Assembly: GCA_017461445.1 (NCBI GenBank)
Contig: JAFTXW010000002.1
Coordinates: 1 to 64,000 of the forward strand
Direction: 5' to 3'
DNA: 64,000 nucleotides
Source: Oscillospiraceae bacterium
GTDB taxonomy: Bacteria; Bacillota; Clostridia; Oscillospirales; Oscillospiraceae
Shown in pieces: positions 17,396-25,976 of the stretch; position 1 is the stretch's first letter, and every line of letters begins with the position of its first letter. The translations under genes were made by a program, and so were the position numbers. Under the pieces are notes generated by a model. It saw only the letters and a program-made list of their open reading frames with translations, was not told the origin of the DNA and did no database searches.

Positions 17396-17976
17396 TGGTT
17401 ACAGAGATCTTAGGTATTATTATTGCCGCCCTCCTGAGCCAGAACTTCATTCTGGTCAAGTTCTACGGCATCTGCCCCTTCATGGGCGTTTCCAAGAAGA
17501 TCGACACCGCTCTGGGCATGGGCATGGCCGTTACCTTCGTTATGGCCCTGGCCTCCGCTGCCTGCTGGGCTGTCAACTGGCTGCTGGTGAAGCTGAACAT
17601 CACCTATATGCAGACCGTGGCTTTCATTCTGGTCATTGCCACCCTGGTTCAGGTGGTGGAAATGTTCCTGAAGAAATCCATCCCCGCCCTGTATAAGGCT
17701 CTGGGCGTGTTCCTGCCCCTGATCACCACCAACTGCGCCGTTCTGGGCGTGGTTCTGGTGAACGTGCAAAACAACTACAACTTCCTGCTGAGCGTCCTGA
17801 ACGGTGCCGCAGGCGGCCTGGGCTTCACCCTGGCCATCGTTCTGTTCGCCTCCGTCCGGGAGCGCGTCAACAAGGCTGATTGTCCCGAGTGCTTCAAGGG
17901 CTTCCCCATCGCGCTGATCGCCGCCGGTCTGCTGGCTCTGGCCTTCATGGGCTTCTCCGGCCTGAGCATTTCTTAA
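17395..17976 (+). CDS. rnfA: Electron transport complex subunit RnfA
   Basis: A 193-residue, six-helix membrane subunit, pseudo-symmetric partner of RnfE. The motif FYGICPFMGVSKKIDTALGMG and the later TTNCAVLGVVL Cys region are typical. It overlaps the rnfE stop by one base and is followed after 14 bp by rnfB. With RnfE it forms the intramembrane electron-transfer core. Confidence 0.96.
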   Translation: MVTEILGIIIAALLSQNFILVKFYGICPFMGVSKKIDTALGMGMAVTFVMALASAACWAVNWLLVKLNITYMQTVAFILVIATLVQVVEMFLKKSIPALYKALGVFLPLITTNCAVLGVVLVNVQNNYNFLLSVLNGAAGGLGFTLAIVLFASVRERVNKADCPECFKGFPIALIAAGLLALAFMGFSGLSIS

Positions 17977-17990
17977 GGAGGGCGTAGAGT

Positions 17991-18881
17991 ATGGAAATTC
18001 TGATGCAAGTTCTGATTGCTGTTGCAGTCCTGGGTGGTCTGGGCCTGGCCTTTGGTCTGGTGCTGGCTGCCGCCTCCAAGATCTTCTATGTGGAGACTGA
18101 CCCCCGCCTGGATCAGCTGAACGAGTGCCTGCCCGGCGCGAACTGCGGCGGCTGCGGCTATGCCGGCTGCGGCGGCTACGCGGAGGCGGTTCTGAATGGC
18201 GAAGCTCCGGTGGGTAAGTGCGCCTCCGGCGGCAATGAGTGCGCCCAGGCTATGGCTGCCATCATGGGCATCAAGGCCGAGGCCGTTACCCGCAAGGTGG
18301 CCCTGGTCCGGTGCTCCGGTGAAAAGACCTACGACAAGGACGGCAACCAGATCAAGGGTGCCAAGGTCAAGGCCAACTACGAAGGCTTCCGTGACTGTCT
18401 GGCCGCCTCCAAGGTCGGCGGCTCCGGCCCCCTGTCCTGTAAGTTTGGCTGCCTGGGCTACGGCACCTGCACCAAGGCCTGTAAGTACGGTGCCATCAAG
18501 GTGGTCAACGGTGTTGCCAAGGTGGACGAGGATCTGTGCGTCGGCTGTATGGCCTGTGCTGCCGTCTGCCCCCGCCAGCTGATCGTGCCTGTTGAGCCCA
18601 ACCGGAACGTGGTCATCGCCTGTAACTCCATGGCGAAGGGTGCCGTCACCACCCGTTCCTGCACCGTCGGCTGTATCGGCTGCGGCCTGTGTAAGAAGAT
18701 CTGCCCCAACGATGCCATCACCGTTGAAAAGGGCCTGGCCCGGATCGATTACACCAAGTGCGACAACTGCGGCCTGTGCGCCACCGTTTGTCCCAAGCAG
18801 CTGATCAAGGACTCCAAGGTAGAGACCCTGAGCGATCCCGCTATCAAACAGCCCACCAACAGCCCCGAAGTGAAGGTATAA
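17991..18881 (+). CDS. rnfB: Electron transport complex subunit RnfB
   Basis: A 296-residue ferredoxin-accepting subunit. One N-terminal membrane helix (about 3-25) is followed by the Fe-S module CLPGANCGGCGYAGC from residue 46. Three ferredoxin-like CxxCxxCxxxC groups then fill about residues 150-270. This rich Fe-S content marks RnfB as the entry point for electrons from reduced ferredoxin. AAGGAGGGCGTAGAGT precedes the start. It is last in the operon, ahead of a strong hairpin. The order C-D-G-E-A-B matches other Clostridia. Confidence 0.96.
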   Translation: MEILMQVLIAVAVLGGLGLAFGLVLAAASKIFYVETDPRLDQLNECLPGANCGGCGYAGCGGYAEAVLNGEAPVGKCASGGNECAQAMAAIMGIKAEAVTRKVALVRCSGEKTYDKDGNQIKGAKVKANYEGFRDCLAASKVGGSGPLSCKFGCLGYGTCTKACKYGAIKVVNGVAKVDEDLCVGCMACAAVCPRQLIVPVEPNRNVVIACNSMAKGAVTTRSCTVGCIGCGLCKKICPNDAITVEKGLARIDYTKCDNCGLCATVCPKQLIKDSKVETLSDPAIKQPTNSPEVKV

Positions 18882-18895
18882 CCCCCACAAATACG

Positions 18896-18923
18896 AATCC
18901 CCTCCCGGTTTTGGGAGGGGATT
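18896..18923. terminator. Terminator after rnfB
   Basis: AATCCCCTCCC pairs with GGGAGGGGATT across a 6-nt loop, followed on plus by TTTCC. It separates rnfB from the convergent Cys-rich small gene. Confidence 0.82.
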
Positions 18924-18929
18924 TTCCTG

Positions 18930-19103
18930 TTATTCTGTGAGAGCTGCTTCGATTTCCTTTGCGATGGGGCAGTTGGGCTGGTAGACGCAATTGCCGTAGC
19001 AGCAATCCACTTCGGCAAGTTCACCGTCCTCCAGGATAACTTCCACCATGCGGCTGGCATCCAGCTGGCGGCAGTAACCTGAGATAAATTTTTCGATCTC
19101 CAT
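18930..19103 (-). CDS. Small Cys-rich protein, unknown function
   Basis: A 57-residue acidic protein with five Cys: C11, C34, C35, C39 and C45. The cluster is DCCYGNCVYQPNC, which could bind a metal or an Fe-S cluster. It starts 2 nt after the stop of the GH13 gene, and its GGAGGGATAAGG ribosome site lies across that stop, so translation is coupled to the amylase. No membrane segment or signal is seen. The codon choice matches its neighbours. I do not assign a function. Confidence 0.72.
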   Translation of the reverse strand: MEIEKFISGYCRQLDASRMVEVILEDGELAEVDCCYGNCVYQPNCPIAKEIEAALTE

Positions 19104-19105
19104 CC

Positions 19106-20947
19106 TTATCCCTCCACCACGCAGAAGCCTCTGGGTGCCAGTGTCAGGCAGTCGGGAGTAATGGTCTGAATGTTCTGGCCAAAGACCACTTTGCCTGCGG
19201 GAATGTCCCAGGGATCGCCGCTGCGGTTTACATAAATCTTATATTCCACACCGTTCAGGGAACGGGTAAAGCCCAGGTGCTTGTCCCCGGCTTCGAAGAA
19301 CCGGATGTCGCCCAGCCGCAGGGCCTCGCAGTCCCTGCGCAGGCGGCCCAGCCGCCGGAAATAGGCCACCAGCTCCCAGTCCTCCCGGCCCCAGGGGTAG
19401 GTGCGGCGGTTAAAGGGATCCTTGTAGCCCTCCATCAGGGCCTCGTCGCCGTAGTACAGGCTGGGGCTGCCGGGGAGGGTGTACTGCAGGAAGGAGGCCA
19501 TCATCAGCCGGTCACGGGCCACCTCCAGGTTATTCCGGGACAGGCGGCGTTTCGCCTTCTCCTCCCGGGTGCCATCAAAATCGTCCACGAGGGCGGTAAG
19601 GATCCGGGGGGTGTCGTGGGTACCCAGAAGGTTCATATTGCATTTCCACACCTGGGGCGGATAGTTCTCCACAATGGACATGACCGTGTCCCGGAAGCCC
19701 CGGCCGCTGTCCCAGCCACGCATGAAGTTGATAATAGCAGTGCGGAAGGGGTAATTCATGACGCTGTCCAACTCCGCATTGGTGAAGTAGCTGCGCCGGG
19801 AGCCATAGGCCATCTTGTTGGAGGCATCCTCCCACACCTCGCCCAGCACCAGGGCATCAGGATTCAGCTCCTTCACCCGGTCGTAAAGCAGCTTCAGAAA
19901 TCCGTCGGGCAGTTCGTCGGCTACGTCCAACCGGAAACCGTCGGCTCCCAGCTTCAGCCAGTGAGCGATCACGCTGTCCTCCCCGGAAATGATATATTCA
20001 ATAAACGCCGGATCCATCTTGTTGACGGTGGGGAGGGTATCGAAATTCCACCAGGAATGGTAGTTGTTGGGCCACTGGTAGAAGGTGTACCAGGATGCGT
20101 AGGGAGATTGCTGGGACTGGTACGCGCCCACGTCGGAGAACGCACCCTCCCGGTTGAAATAGCGGCTGTTGGAGCCGGTGTGGGAGTACACGCCGTCCAG
20201 GATCACCTTGATGCCATATTCATGTGCCGTCTCGCACAGCTTTACAAAATCCGCCTCGGTGCCCAGCATGGGGTCGGGGGTCTTGTAGTCGCCGGTGTCA
20301 TAGCGGTGGTTAGAAAAGCTCTTGGAGATGGGGTTCAGATATAGGATGGTGGTGCCCAGGCTGGCAATATAGTCCATCTTCTCGGCGATGCCCTTAAAAT
20401 TTCCCCCGTAGAAGTCGTTATTCAGCACTACACCCTCGGGGGTGGGCTTCCAGTCCACATCCTCATACCAGTTTTTGTGGACGGTATAGGGCTCCAGCTT
20501 GCCGGTCAGGTCGCATTGGCCGCTTTTATAGAAGCGGTCAGGGAATACCTGATAGATAATGGCTCCCTTGGCCCAGTCGGGAGTGTTGAAATCGGCGGGA
20601 ACGCAGCTGACCTGCCACAGGTCGCCGGCCTCCATATTGGTATCGTCACCCTCCTTAAACAGGCGGAAGCTGCCTTCATGGTTGGTGATGCGGAAATAGT
20701 AAAAGTAAAGTCCCGTGTAGGGGATGGAAAAGGTGCCCTGGAAATGGTCGTAGGGGCCTTTGGTCTCCAAAAAGTCCAGCACCGCGGTTTGGGCATGGGA
20801 GCCGTTTTCGTATTGCAGCTCGCAGGTGACCCGGTTGGCCCGGACGGTGGAGGGGATATGAATGGTCAGGGTGCAGGCCTCATTGGGTGTCAGGGTGCCG
20901 AAGGGCATTTTAAACTGGGGAAGCTTGCTGTCGTAGAGGATTCTCAT
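19106..20947 (-). CDS. GH13 alpha-amylase family enzyme (neopullulanase/cyclomaltodextrinase type)
   Basis: A 613-residue intracellular glycosidase without a signal peptide. An N-terminal beta-sandwich (about 1-130) precedes the TIM barrel. Family motifs are DGVYSHTG, GFRLDVADE with nucleophile D341, GEVWED with acid E370, and GTHDTPR with D445. The N-terminal domain and the length fit maltodextrin- or cyclodextrin-cleaving GH13_20-like enzymes. The start at 20947 is the likely ATG; AAGGAG lies 14 nt upstream, a long spacing, and an in-frame extension to 21064 crosses the terminator. It lies downstream of glgCDA, in line with glycogen or dextrin breakdown. Confidence 0.88.
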   Translation of the reverse strand: MRILYDSKLPQFKMPFGTLTPNEACTLTIHIPSTVRANRVTCELQYENGSHAQTAVLDFLETKGPYDHFQGTFSIPYTGLYFYYFRITNHEGSFRLFKEGDDTNMEAGDLWQVSCVPADFNTPDWAKGAIIYQVFPDRFYKSGQCDLTGKLEPYTVHKNWYEDVDWKPTPEGVVLNNDFYGGNFKGIAEKMDYIASLGTTILYLNPISKSFSNHRYDTGDYKTPDPMLGTEADFVKLCETAHEYGIKVILDGVYSHTGSNSRYFNREGAFSDVGAYQSQQSPYASWYTFYQWPNNYHSWWNFDTLPTVNKMDPAFIEYIISGEDSVIAHWLKLGADGFRLDVADELPDGFLKLLYDRVKELNPDALVLGEVWEDASNKMAYGSRRSYFTNAELDSVMNYPFRTAIINFMRGWDSGRGFRDTVMSIVENYPPQVWKCNMNLLGTHDTPRILTALVDDFDGTREEKAKRRLSRNNLEVARDRLMMASFLQYTLPGSPSLYYGDEALMEGYKDPFNRRTYPWGREDWELVAYFRRLGRLRRDCEALRLGDIRFFEAGDKHLGFTRSLNGVEYKIYVNRSGDPWDIPAGKVVFGQNIQTITPDCLTLAPRGFCVVEG

Positions 20948-21069
20948 GGTCGTCTGGTAGTCTCCTTGATTAATTTTCAGTAAAGGGGCTTGCCAACGAT
21001 CATTATATACTATTTTCCAGAAAAATGGAAGGGGGATTTCGTATGATAAATTATTGGGCAGCACAAAAA

Positions 21070-21095
21070 ATCCCGCCTGATTTCTCAGGCGGGAT
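21070..21095 (-). terminator. Terminator of glgCDA operon
   Basis: ATCCCGCCTGA and TCAGGCGGGAT form an 11-bp stem, and on the minus strand the stem is followed by TTTTTT. It lies about 100 bp beyond the glgA stop. Confidence 0.85.
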
Positions 21096-21197
21096 CTTCA
21101 ATTAACCTATAAAACCATGTAACGAATCAAGCGGTACCCAATGGACTGACGACCTCAGACCAAGTTCGTAACACATTGGGTGTCGGCCTTGCCGACC

Positions 21198-22643
21198 TTA
21201 CCAGGAGAGCATCTGGTTGAACAGATCCATGTACCGGCCAGCGGGAACATCCCAGCTGAAGTCGGTCTCCATCTCCCGCTTCTGCAGGGCGCGGAAGCCC
21301 TCGCGGTTGTTGTTGTACAGGTTCAGGGCGCGCTTCAAGGAAGCCATGAAGTCGTCGGCGTTGTAGCTCTGGAAGGTGAAGCCCAGGCCGCCTTCGCCGT
21401 TCTCGTCAGCGGGAGGAACGGTGTCTTTCAGGCCGCCGGTGGCGTGAACAACGGGCACGGTGCCGTAGCGCATGGCGTTCATCTGGCTCAGACCGCAGGG
21501 CTCAGACTTGGAGGGCATCAGATAGATGTCGCCGCCGGCGTAGATGCGGGCTGCCAGACCCAGATTGAAGGTGATCTTCGCGGCCACCTGCTCGGGGAAC
21601 TGGTTGGCCAGATCCCGGAAGAAGGTCTCGTACTGGGCTTCGCCGGTGCCCAGGATCAGCAGCTGGGCGTCCTCCTCCCACATCAGGCGGCGGGCAATAT
21701 AGCACAGCAGATCCAGGCCCTTATGACCGGCCAGGCGGGTAACCATGACCATCAGAGGCACATCGGGCTTCACGGGCAGGCCAACCTCTTCCTGCAGGGC
21801 GGCCTTCACAGCGGCCTTGCCTTCCACGAAGGTCTCGGCGTTGTAGTGGGCGGGCAGAGCCTTGTCGGTCTCGGGGTTGAAGGTGTTGGTGTCGATGCCG
21901 TTGGTGATACCGGTCAGCTTCCAGGAATTGTTGGACAGGATGCCGTCCAGGCCGTGGGCATAGTAGGGATACATCAGCTCCCGTGCGTAGGTCTCGGAGA
22001 CGGTGGTGACCAGGTCAGCAGTCTCGATGGCACCCTTCATCACGTTGACGGAGTTGTTCATATCCAGGGTACCCCGGTACTCCCAGGGCAGACCCAGCAC
22101 ATCATCGAAGAAGCCGGCGTTGGCCCAGCCCTGGTACTCGATGTTGTGGATGGTGTACATGCAGCGGGTGTTGGGGAACACACCGTGGTACAGGGACTTC
22201 AGGTACACGGGGATGGGGCCGCACTGCCAGTCGTTGCACTGGATCACATCGGGGATATAGCCGATGGCAGCCATGGCATCCAGGCAGCCACGGGAGAAGT
22301 AAGCAAACCGCTCGCCGTCATCCATATCGCCATAAATGGCACCGGTACGGCCGCCGAAGTAATACTCGTTATCCAGGAAGTAGACCTGCACGCCGTCGGT
22401 CCGGTTTGTCAGCTTCATAACGGCGCAGTACTGCTGCCGCCAGCCCAGCTGGACACGGAATTCGGCCACCTTCTCGGTGGGGTATGCGGCGTTGGACTTG
22501 ATCTTATTGTAGTAGGGCAGGAACAGGGCCACCTCGTTGCCCTCGATGCGGGCCAGCGCGGCAGGCAGAGCCTCCATTACGTCGCCCAGGCCGCCGGACT
22601 TGGCGTAGGGTGCGCCCTCAGAGGCGCAGACGGCGATTCTCAT
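21198..22643 (-). CDS. glgA: Glycogen synthase (ADP-glucose)
   Basis: A 481-residue GT5 glycosyltransferase that extends alpha-1,4-glucan from ADP-glucose. The N-terminal KSGGLGDV motif (residues 15-22) contacts ADP-glucose. The C-terminal domain carries the PSKSEPCGLSQMNAMRYG acceptor and nucleotide site. The start overlaps the glgD stop by 4 bp (ATGA), so the two are coupled. It is the last gene of glgC-glgD-glgA. Confidence 0.95.
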   Translation of the reverse strand: MRIAVCASEGAPYAKSGGLGDVMEALPAALARIEGNEVALFLPYYNKIKSNAAYPTEKVAEFRVQLGWRQQYCAVMKLTNRTDGVQVYFLDNEYYFGGRTGAIYGDMDDGERFAYFSRGCLDAMAAIGYIPDVIQCNDWQCGPIPVYLKSLYHGVFPNTRCMYTIHNIEYQGWANAGFFDDVLGLPWEYRGTLDMNNSVNVMKGAIETADLVTTVSETYARELMYPYYAHGLDGILSNNSWKLTGITNGIDTNTFNPETDKALPAHYNAETFVEGKAAVKAALQEEVGLPVKPDVPLMVMVTRLAGHKGLDLLCYIARRLMWEEDAQLLILGTGEAQYETFFRDLANQFPEQVAAKITFNLGLAARIYAGGDIYLMPSKSEPCGLSQMNAMRYGTVPVVHATGGLKDTVPPADENGEGGLGFTFQSYNADDFMASLKRALNLYNNNREGFRALQKREMETDFSWDVPAGRYMDLFNQMLSW

Positions 22644-23752
22644 ACGGTTTCACCCCGCTTGACGATGATGGGGTTCTTCTTGGTGCCGATGAGCTTTGCG
22701 CCGGGAGTAACGGTGACGTTCTTGTCCAGGATGGCATACTTCAGCTCAGCACCCTCGCCGATGACAGCGTCGTTCATGATAACGCAGTTCTCGACCTCAG
22801 CACCCTTGCCGACGGTGACCTGACGGAACAGAACGGACTCCTCGACCTCGCCTTCCAGGATGCAGCCGTCAGCAATGACACAGTTCTCAACCTCGCAGCC
22901 CTCACCGTAGTAGGTGGGAACGCGGTCGCGGACCTTGGTGTAAACGGGGTGGTTACCGTTGAAGATGTCCTTGCGGACGTCCTTCTTGATCAGGGACAGG
23001 GAGTTGTTGAAGTATTCCTCAACAGACTCATTGAACATGGCAACGCCGTCGAACTGGTAAACGTTGACGGACACGACACCGCGCTGCCAGCCGCCCATAA
23101 CCAGGTCACGGTCCATATGGAACTTGTCCCGGGCGATCATTTCCTTGACGGACTTCATCAGCCAGGCCTTGTTCAGGACGAAGATGTCCATGGAAGCGAC
23201 GTAGTCCTTGTCGGCAACATAGTCAACGACCATATCGGTGACTTCGCCGTTCTCGTCCAGCTTCAGGGCCAGATCCAGCTTCTTCTCGCCGTTGGCGATG
23301 CCGGCCTTGGTAACGACGGTGACATCCTTGCCGGAAGCAACGTGCTTGTTCAGAACGTCGGTCAGGTCGACATTGGACAGGATGGCGGAGTCGATCATAA
23401 CGACCAGCTCGTCGTCAGCACCGTACTCCAGGAAGTCCCATGCGTTGTTCAGGGATTCCAGCTTGCCACGGTAGGTGTGGGTGGTGGTCATAGCGTAGGG
23501 AGTCAGGAACTCCAGGCCGCCCTCTTCCAGCTCCAGGCCCCACTCTTCGCCGTCGCCAATGTGGTTCATCAGGGACTGGTAGTTATAGCGGGAGATAATG
23601 CCCACATGGCGGACACCGGCGCAGCTCAGGTTGGACAGTGCGAAGTCAACCTGGCGGTAGCGGCCGCCGAAGGGCAGAGATGCCATGGTGCGCTTGTTGG
23701 TCAGCTCACCCATGGTAGCGTCATTGGTAAAAATAATACCCATTACGTTCAT
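22640..23752 (-). CDS. glgD: Glucose-1-phosphate adenylyltransferase, GlgD regulatory subunit
   Basis: A 370-residue homologue of ADP-glucose pyrophosphorylase. The N-terminal nucleotidyltransferase fold retains FGGRYRQVDFALSNL but lacks the GGxGxRL catalytic loop at the start (it reads IFTNDATMGELT). That is the defining feature of the catalytically weak GlgD partner. A C-terminal left-handed beta-helix follows. It sits 15 bp after glgC and overlaps glgA by 4 bp. It probably forms a heterotetramer with GlgC. Confidence 0.95.
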   Translation of the reverse strand: MNVMGIIFTNDATMGELTNKRTMASLPFGGRYRQVDFALSNLSCAGVRHVGIISRYNYQSLMNHIGDGEEWGLELEEGGLEFLTPYAMTTTHTYRGKLESLNNAWDFLEYGADDELVVMIDSAILSNVDLTDVLNKHVASGKDVTVVTKAGIANGEKKLDLALKLDENGEVTDMVVDYVADKDYVASMDIFVLNKAWLMKSVKEMIARDKFHMDRDLVMGGWQRGVVSVNVYQFDGVAMFNESVEEYFNNSLSLIKKDVRKDIFNGNHPVYTKVRDRVPTYYGEGCEVENCVIADGCILEGEVEESVLFRQVTVGKGAEVENCVIMNDAVIGEGAELKYAILDKNVTVTPGAKLIGTKKNPIIVKRGETV

Positions 23753-23767
23753 TGCGGAATCCTCCTC

Positions 23768-24958
23768 TTACAGCATGTCACCGGGCAGGAGCACGGTGTT
23801 GGCTTCTACGACAGCGCCCTTGGAAGTAACGCTGATGCTCTTCTTTTCGCCTTCGGCAAACGCGCCGCCGACAACTGCGTTCTTGCAGACCTTGGAGTTT
23901 TCGCCCAGGATGGCGTTGCGGACGATGGCACCGGCCTCAATGACGACACCGGGCATCACAACGGTATCCTCGATACGGGCACCCTCGCCGATGGTGCAGC
24001 CCACGGAGATAACGGAATGCTTGACGGTACCGTAGACCTCGCAGCCCTCAGCCACGAAGGAGTTGACGATCTTGGCTTCCTCGTCGATATAGGAGGAGGG
24101 CAGAGCGGAATTACGGGCATAGATGGTGGCGTTCTTGCCGCCGCGCAGGTCGAACTCAGGGTTCTTGCCCAGCAGCTCCATGTTGGCTTCCCACAGGGAG
24201 TCGATGGTGCCCACGTCCTTCCAGTAGCCGTCGAAGGGATAAGCCATCATCTTGTGACCGGCGTTCAGCAGGTTGGGGATGATGTTCTTGCCGAAGTCCT
24301 TGGAGGAGTTGGGATCCTCTTCGTCAGCCATCAGGGCCTCACGCAGGACCTTCCAGTTGAAGCAGTAGATGCCCATGGAAGCGTTGGTGGACTTGGGAAC
24401 GGGGGGCTTCTCCTCGAACTCGTAGATGGAGTTGTCGGGGTTGGTGTTCAGGATACCGAAGCGGGAAGCTTCTGCCAGAGGAACGTTACGGACAGCGATG
24501 GTGCAGGAAGCGTTGTGGGCAACATGGTACTCCACCATGGCGTTGTAGTCCATCTTGTAGATGTGGTCGCCGGACAGAACGACAACGTAATCGGGATCGA
24601 AGCGGTCCACGAAGTCGATGTTCTTGTAGATGGCGTTGGCGGTGCCTTCGTACCAGCCGGACTTCTTGTCGTTACGCTCATAGGGGGGCAGGACCTGAGC
24701 GCAGCTGTGGGTCTTGTTCAGGCCCCAGGGCTGGCCGTTGCCGATGTACTCGTTCAGCTCCAGAGGCTGATACTGGGTCAGGATACCGACGGTGTCGATG
24801 CCGGAGTTGACACAGTTGCTGAGGGGGAAGTCGATGATGCGGTACTTACCGCCGAAGGGAACGGCAGGCTTGGCGGTCTTCTGGGTCAAGACCTTGAGAC
24901 GGCTGCCCTGGCCACCGGCCAGCAGCATTGCAATTACGCGCTTTTTCTGAAAATACAT
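23768..24958 (-). CDS. glgC: Glucose-1-phosphate adenylyltransferase, GlgC catalytic subunit
   Basis: A 396-residue enzyme forming ADP-glucose from ATP and glucose-1-phosphate, the committed glycogen step. The catalytic loop [14 protein letters not shown] is near residue 12, the [14 protein letters not shown] block follows, and the C-terminal half is a beta-helix. The start at 24958 is preferred over a GTG at 24964 because AAGGAG lies 8 nt before the ATG but only 2 nt before the GTG. It is first of the glg operon. Confidence 0.95.
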   Translation of the reverse strand: MYFQKKRVIAMLLAGGQGSRLKVLTQKTAKPAVPFGGKYRIIDFPLSNCVNSGIDTVGILTQYQPLELNEYIGNGQPWGLNKTHSCAQVLPPYERNDKKSGWYEGTANAIYKNIDFVDRFDPDYVVVLSGDHIYKMDYNAMVEYHVAHNASCTIAVRNVPLAEASRFGILNTNPDNSIYEFEEKPPVPKSTNASMGIYCFNWKVLREALMADEEDPNSSKDFGKNIIPNLLNAGHKMMAYPFDGYWKDVGTIDSLWEANMELLGKNPEFDLRGGKNATIYARNSALPSSYIDEEAKIVNSFVAEGCEVYGTVKHSVISVGCTIGEGARIEDTVVMPGVVIEAGAIVRNAILGENSKVCKNAVVGGAFAEGEKKSISVTSKGAVVEANTVLLPGDML

Positions 24959-25066
24959 GGTCACAGCTCCTTATATAAATTGTTTATTGCTATGAAGTTA
25001 AGAGGAGAAAATACCACAAAAATGGGCGCACTTTTCCCCACGCATAACATAACATATTTTCGTCAT

Positions 25067-25648
25067 TTAGGAAAGGGACAAATTATCTAAAATATCAGAA
25101 ATTCTTTGGATATCCTGCACAAGTACCCTCCATGGCACGGGCATATTGCTGGGGATTTCGACAGATTTCAGCCGTTTTTCCATCCAGATAAGCCCCAGCC
25201 ACCGTCCAAATTTAAATCCGCAGTCAGCAAAATGCACAGACCGAACATAACCCTGCTTTTCGTGGAAACGGAGGGAGGGAATATTCTCTGCAGTGATAAG
25301 GGCGTAAAGCACCTGATAGCCCTGGAGCTTCAGAAGCTCCTCCAGGGCGGCATAGAGCCTTTGAGCAATCCCCCTGCCCCGGGCCTCCGGCTTCAGATAT
25401 ACCGACGGCTCCGCGCACCAGGAAAAGGCCGCCCGCTCATAGGGCGCGGCGGCATAGGCATAGCCCAGGATTTTCCCATTCTCCTCCCATACCAGCCAGG
25501 GGAATTGGGCAGTGATGCTCCGGAAACGGCGCAAAAAAGCCTCTTCTGAGGGAACGTCGTACTCAAAGGTGGCCGTGGAGGTCAAAATATAAGGAGCGTA
25601 AATATTCAGGATGGCGGATACATCGGATTCTAAGGCGATGCGGATCAT
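25067..25648 (-). CDS. GNAT N-acetyltransferase, phosphinothricin-acetyltransferase-like
   Basis: A 193-residue GNAT protein. The acetyl-CoA loop is in the VYLKPEARGRGIAQRLY segment (about residues 83-99). The opening IRIALESDVSAILNIYAPYI and the ITAENIPSLRFHEKQGY block fit the PAT/Bar-like subfamily, which acetylates small amines or amino-acid analogues. The true substrate is unknown. A CAGGAGGTTCCC site fixes the start. It lies alone between glgC and repeat F2. Confidence 0.85.
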   Translation of the reverse strand: MIRIALESDVSAILNIYAPYILTSTATFEYDVPSEEAFLRRFRSITAQFPWLVWEENGKILGYAYAAAPYERAAFSWCAEPSVYLKPEARGRGIAQRLYAALEELLKLQGYQVLYALITAENIPSLRFHEKQGYVRSVHFADCGFKFGRWLGLIWMEKRLKSVEIPSNMPVPWRVLVQDIQRISDILDNLSLS

Positions 25649-25660
25649 GGGAACCTCCTG

Positions 25661-25738
25661 AGTTAGGAATTAGGAATGAGGAGTTAGGAGTTTTCCGATT
25701 GGGAGCATTCCTCACTCCTAACTCCTAATTCCTCATTT
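25661..25738. repeat. Purine-rich palindromic repeat, copy F2
   Basis: The left arm is GAGTTAGGAATTAGGAATGA and the right arm is its approximate complement (CTCACTCCTAACTCCTAATT), giving a stem of roughly 30 bp. The same words occur at 1999-2060. It is non-coding and lies between GNAT and mgtE. Confidence 0.75.
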
Positions 25739-25783
25739 GCAGCTATGCCTACATTTTAACTGGCGGGAGGGCCATCGTCAAGG

Positions 25784-25812
25784 TTGACATTTTTGAAAAA
25801 CAGGGGTAAAAT
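25784..25812 (+). promoter_or_regulatory. Promoter of leader peptide-mgtE
   Basis: TTGACA (25784-25789), 17 bp, TAAAAT (25807-25812). Transcription would begin near 25819, leaving a leader of about 158 nt before mgtE. Confidence 0.78.
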
Positions 25813-25850
25813 ATTTATAACTATGACCAAGCAAAAAAGGAGGGAACACC

Positions 25851-25922
25851 ATGGAAGCGGGCAGTAGCGGCAATATACCGGGTCGAAGTAGCAAGGGGCT
25901 TGCTTTCCGGGTGAGCCTGTGA
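25851..25922 (+). CDS. Leader peptide upstream of mgtE (23 residues)
   Basis: A short ORF with a near-perfect site, AAGGAGGGAACACC, directly before its ATG. The peptide begins MEAGSSGNIPGRSSKG and ends FRVSL. It lies about 30 nt from the predicted transcript start and 54 nt before mgtE. Its last third overlaps the hairpin AGCAAG-GGG-CTTGCT, which competes with a second pairing (GCAAGGGG with CCCCTGC). That layout suits translation-coupled attenuation of a Mg2+ transporter. A structured RNA that merely contains an ATG is the alternative. Confidence 0.6.
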   Translation: MEAGSSGNIPGRSSKGLAFRVSL

Positions 25923-25970
25923 CCTTCCCCTGCGTATGATTGCTTCTTATTTCATCAAATAATAAGGAGG
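25890..25970 (+). promoter_or_regulatory. mgtE 5' leader with alternative hairpins
   Basis: Three candidate stems are seen: AGCAAG/CTTGCT near 25890, GCAAGGGG paired with CCCCTGC near 25930 (mutually exclusive with the first), and CTTATT/AATAAG (about 25947-25967) directly before the AAGGAGG site of mgtE. No canonical M-box core was recognised. Confidence 0.45.
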
Positions 25971-25976
25971 AAAATC

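Noticed and set aside
21100-21197. Possible tRNA gene between the glg terminator and glgA
   Set aside because: A CCCAATG/CATTGGG pair is present but no cloverleaf with a T-arm GTTCGANTC motif could be folded.
25819-25976. M-box (ykoK) Mg2+ riboswitch before mgtE
   Set aside because: I could not find the conserved M-box core. A short ORF with a strong ribosome site occupies most of the leader instead.
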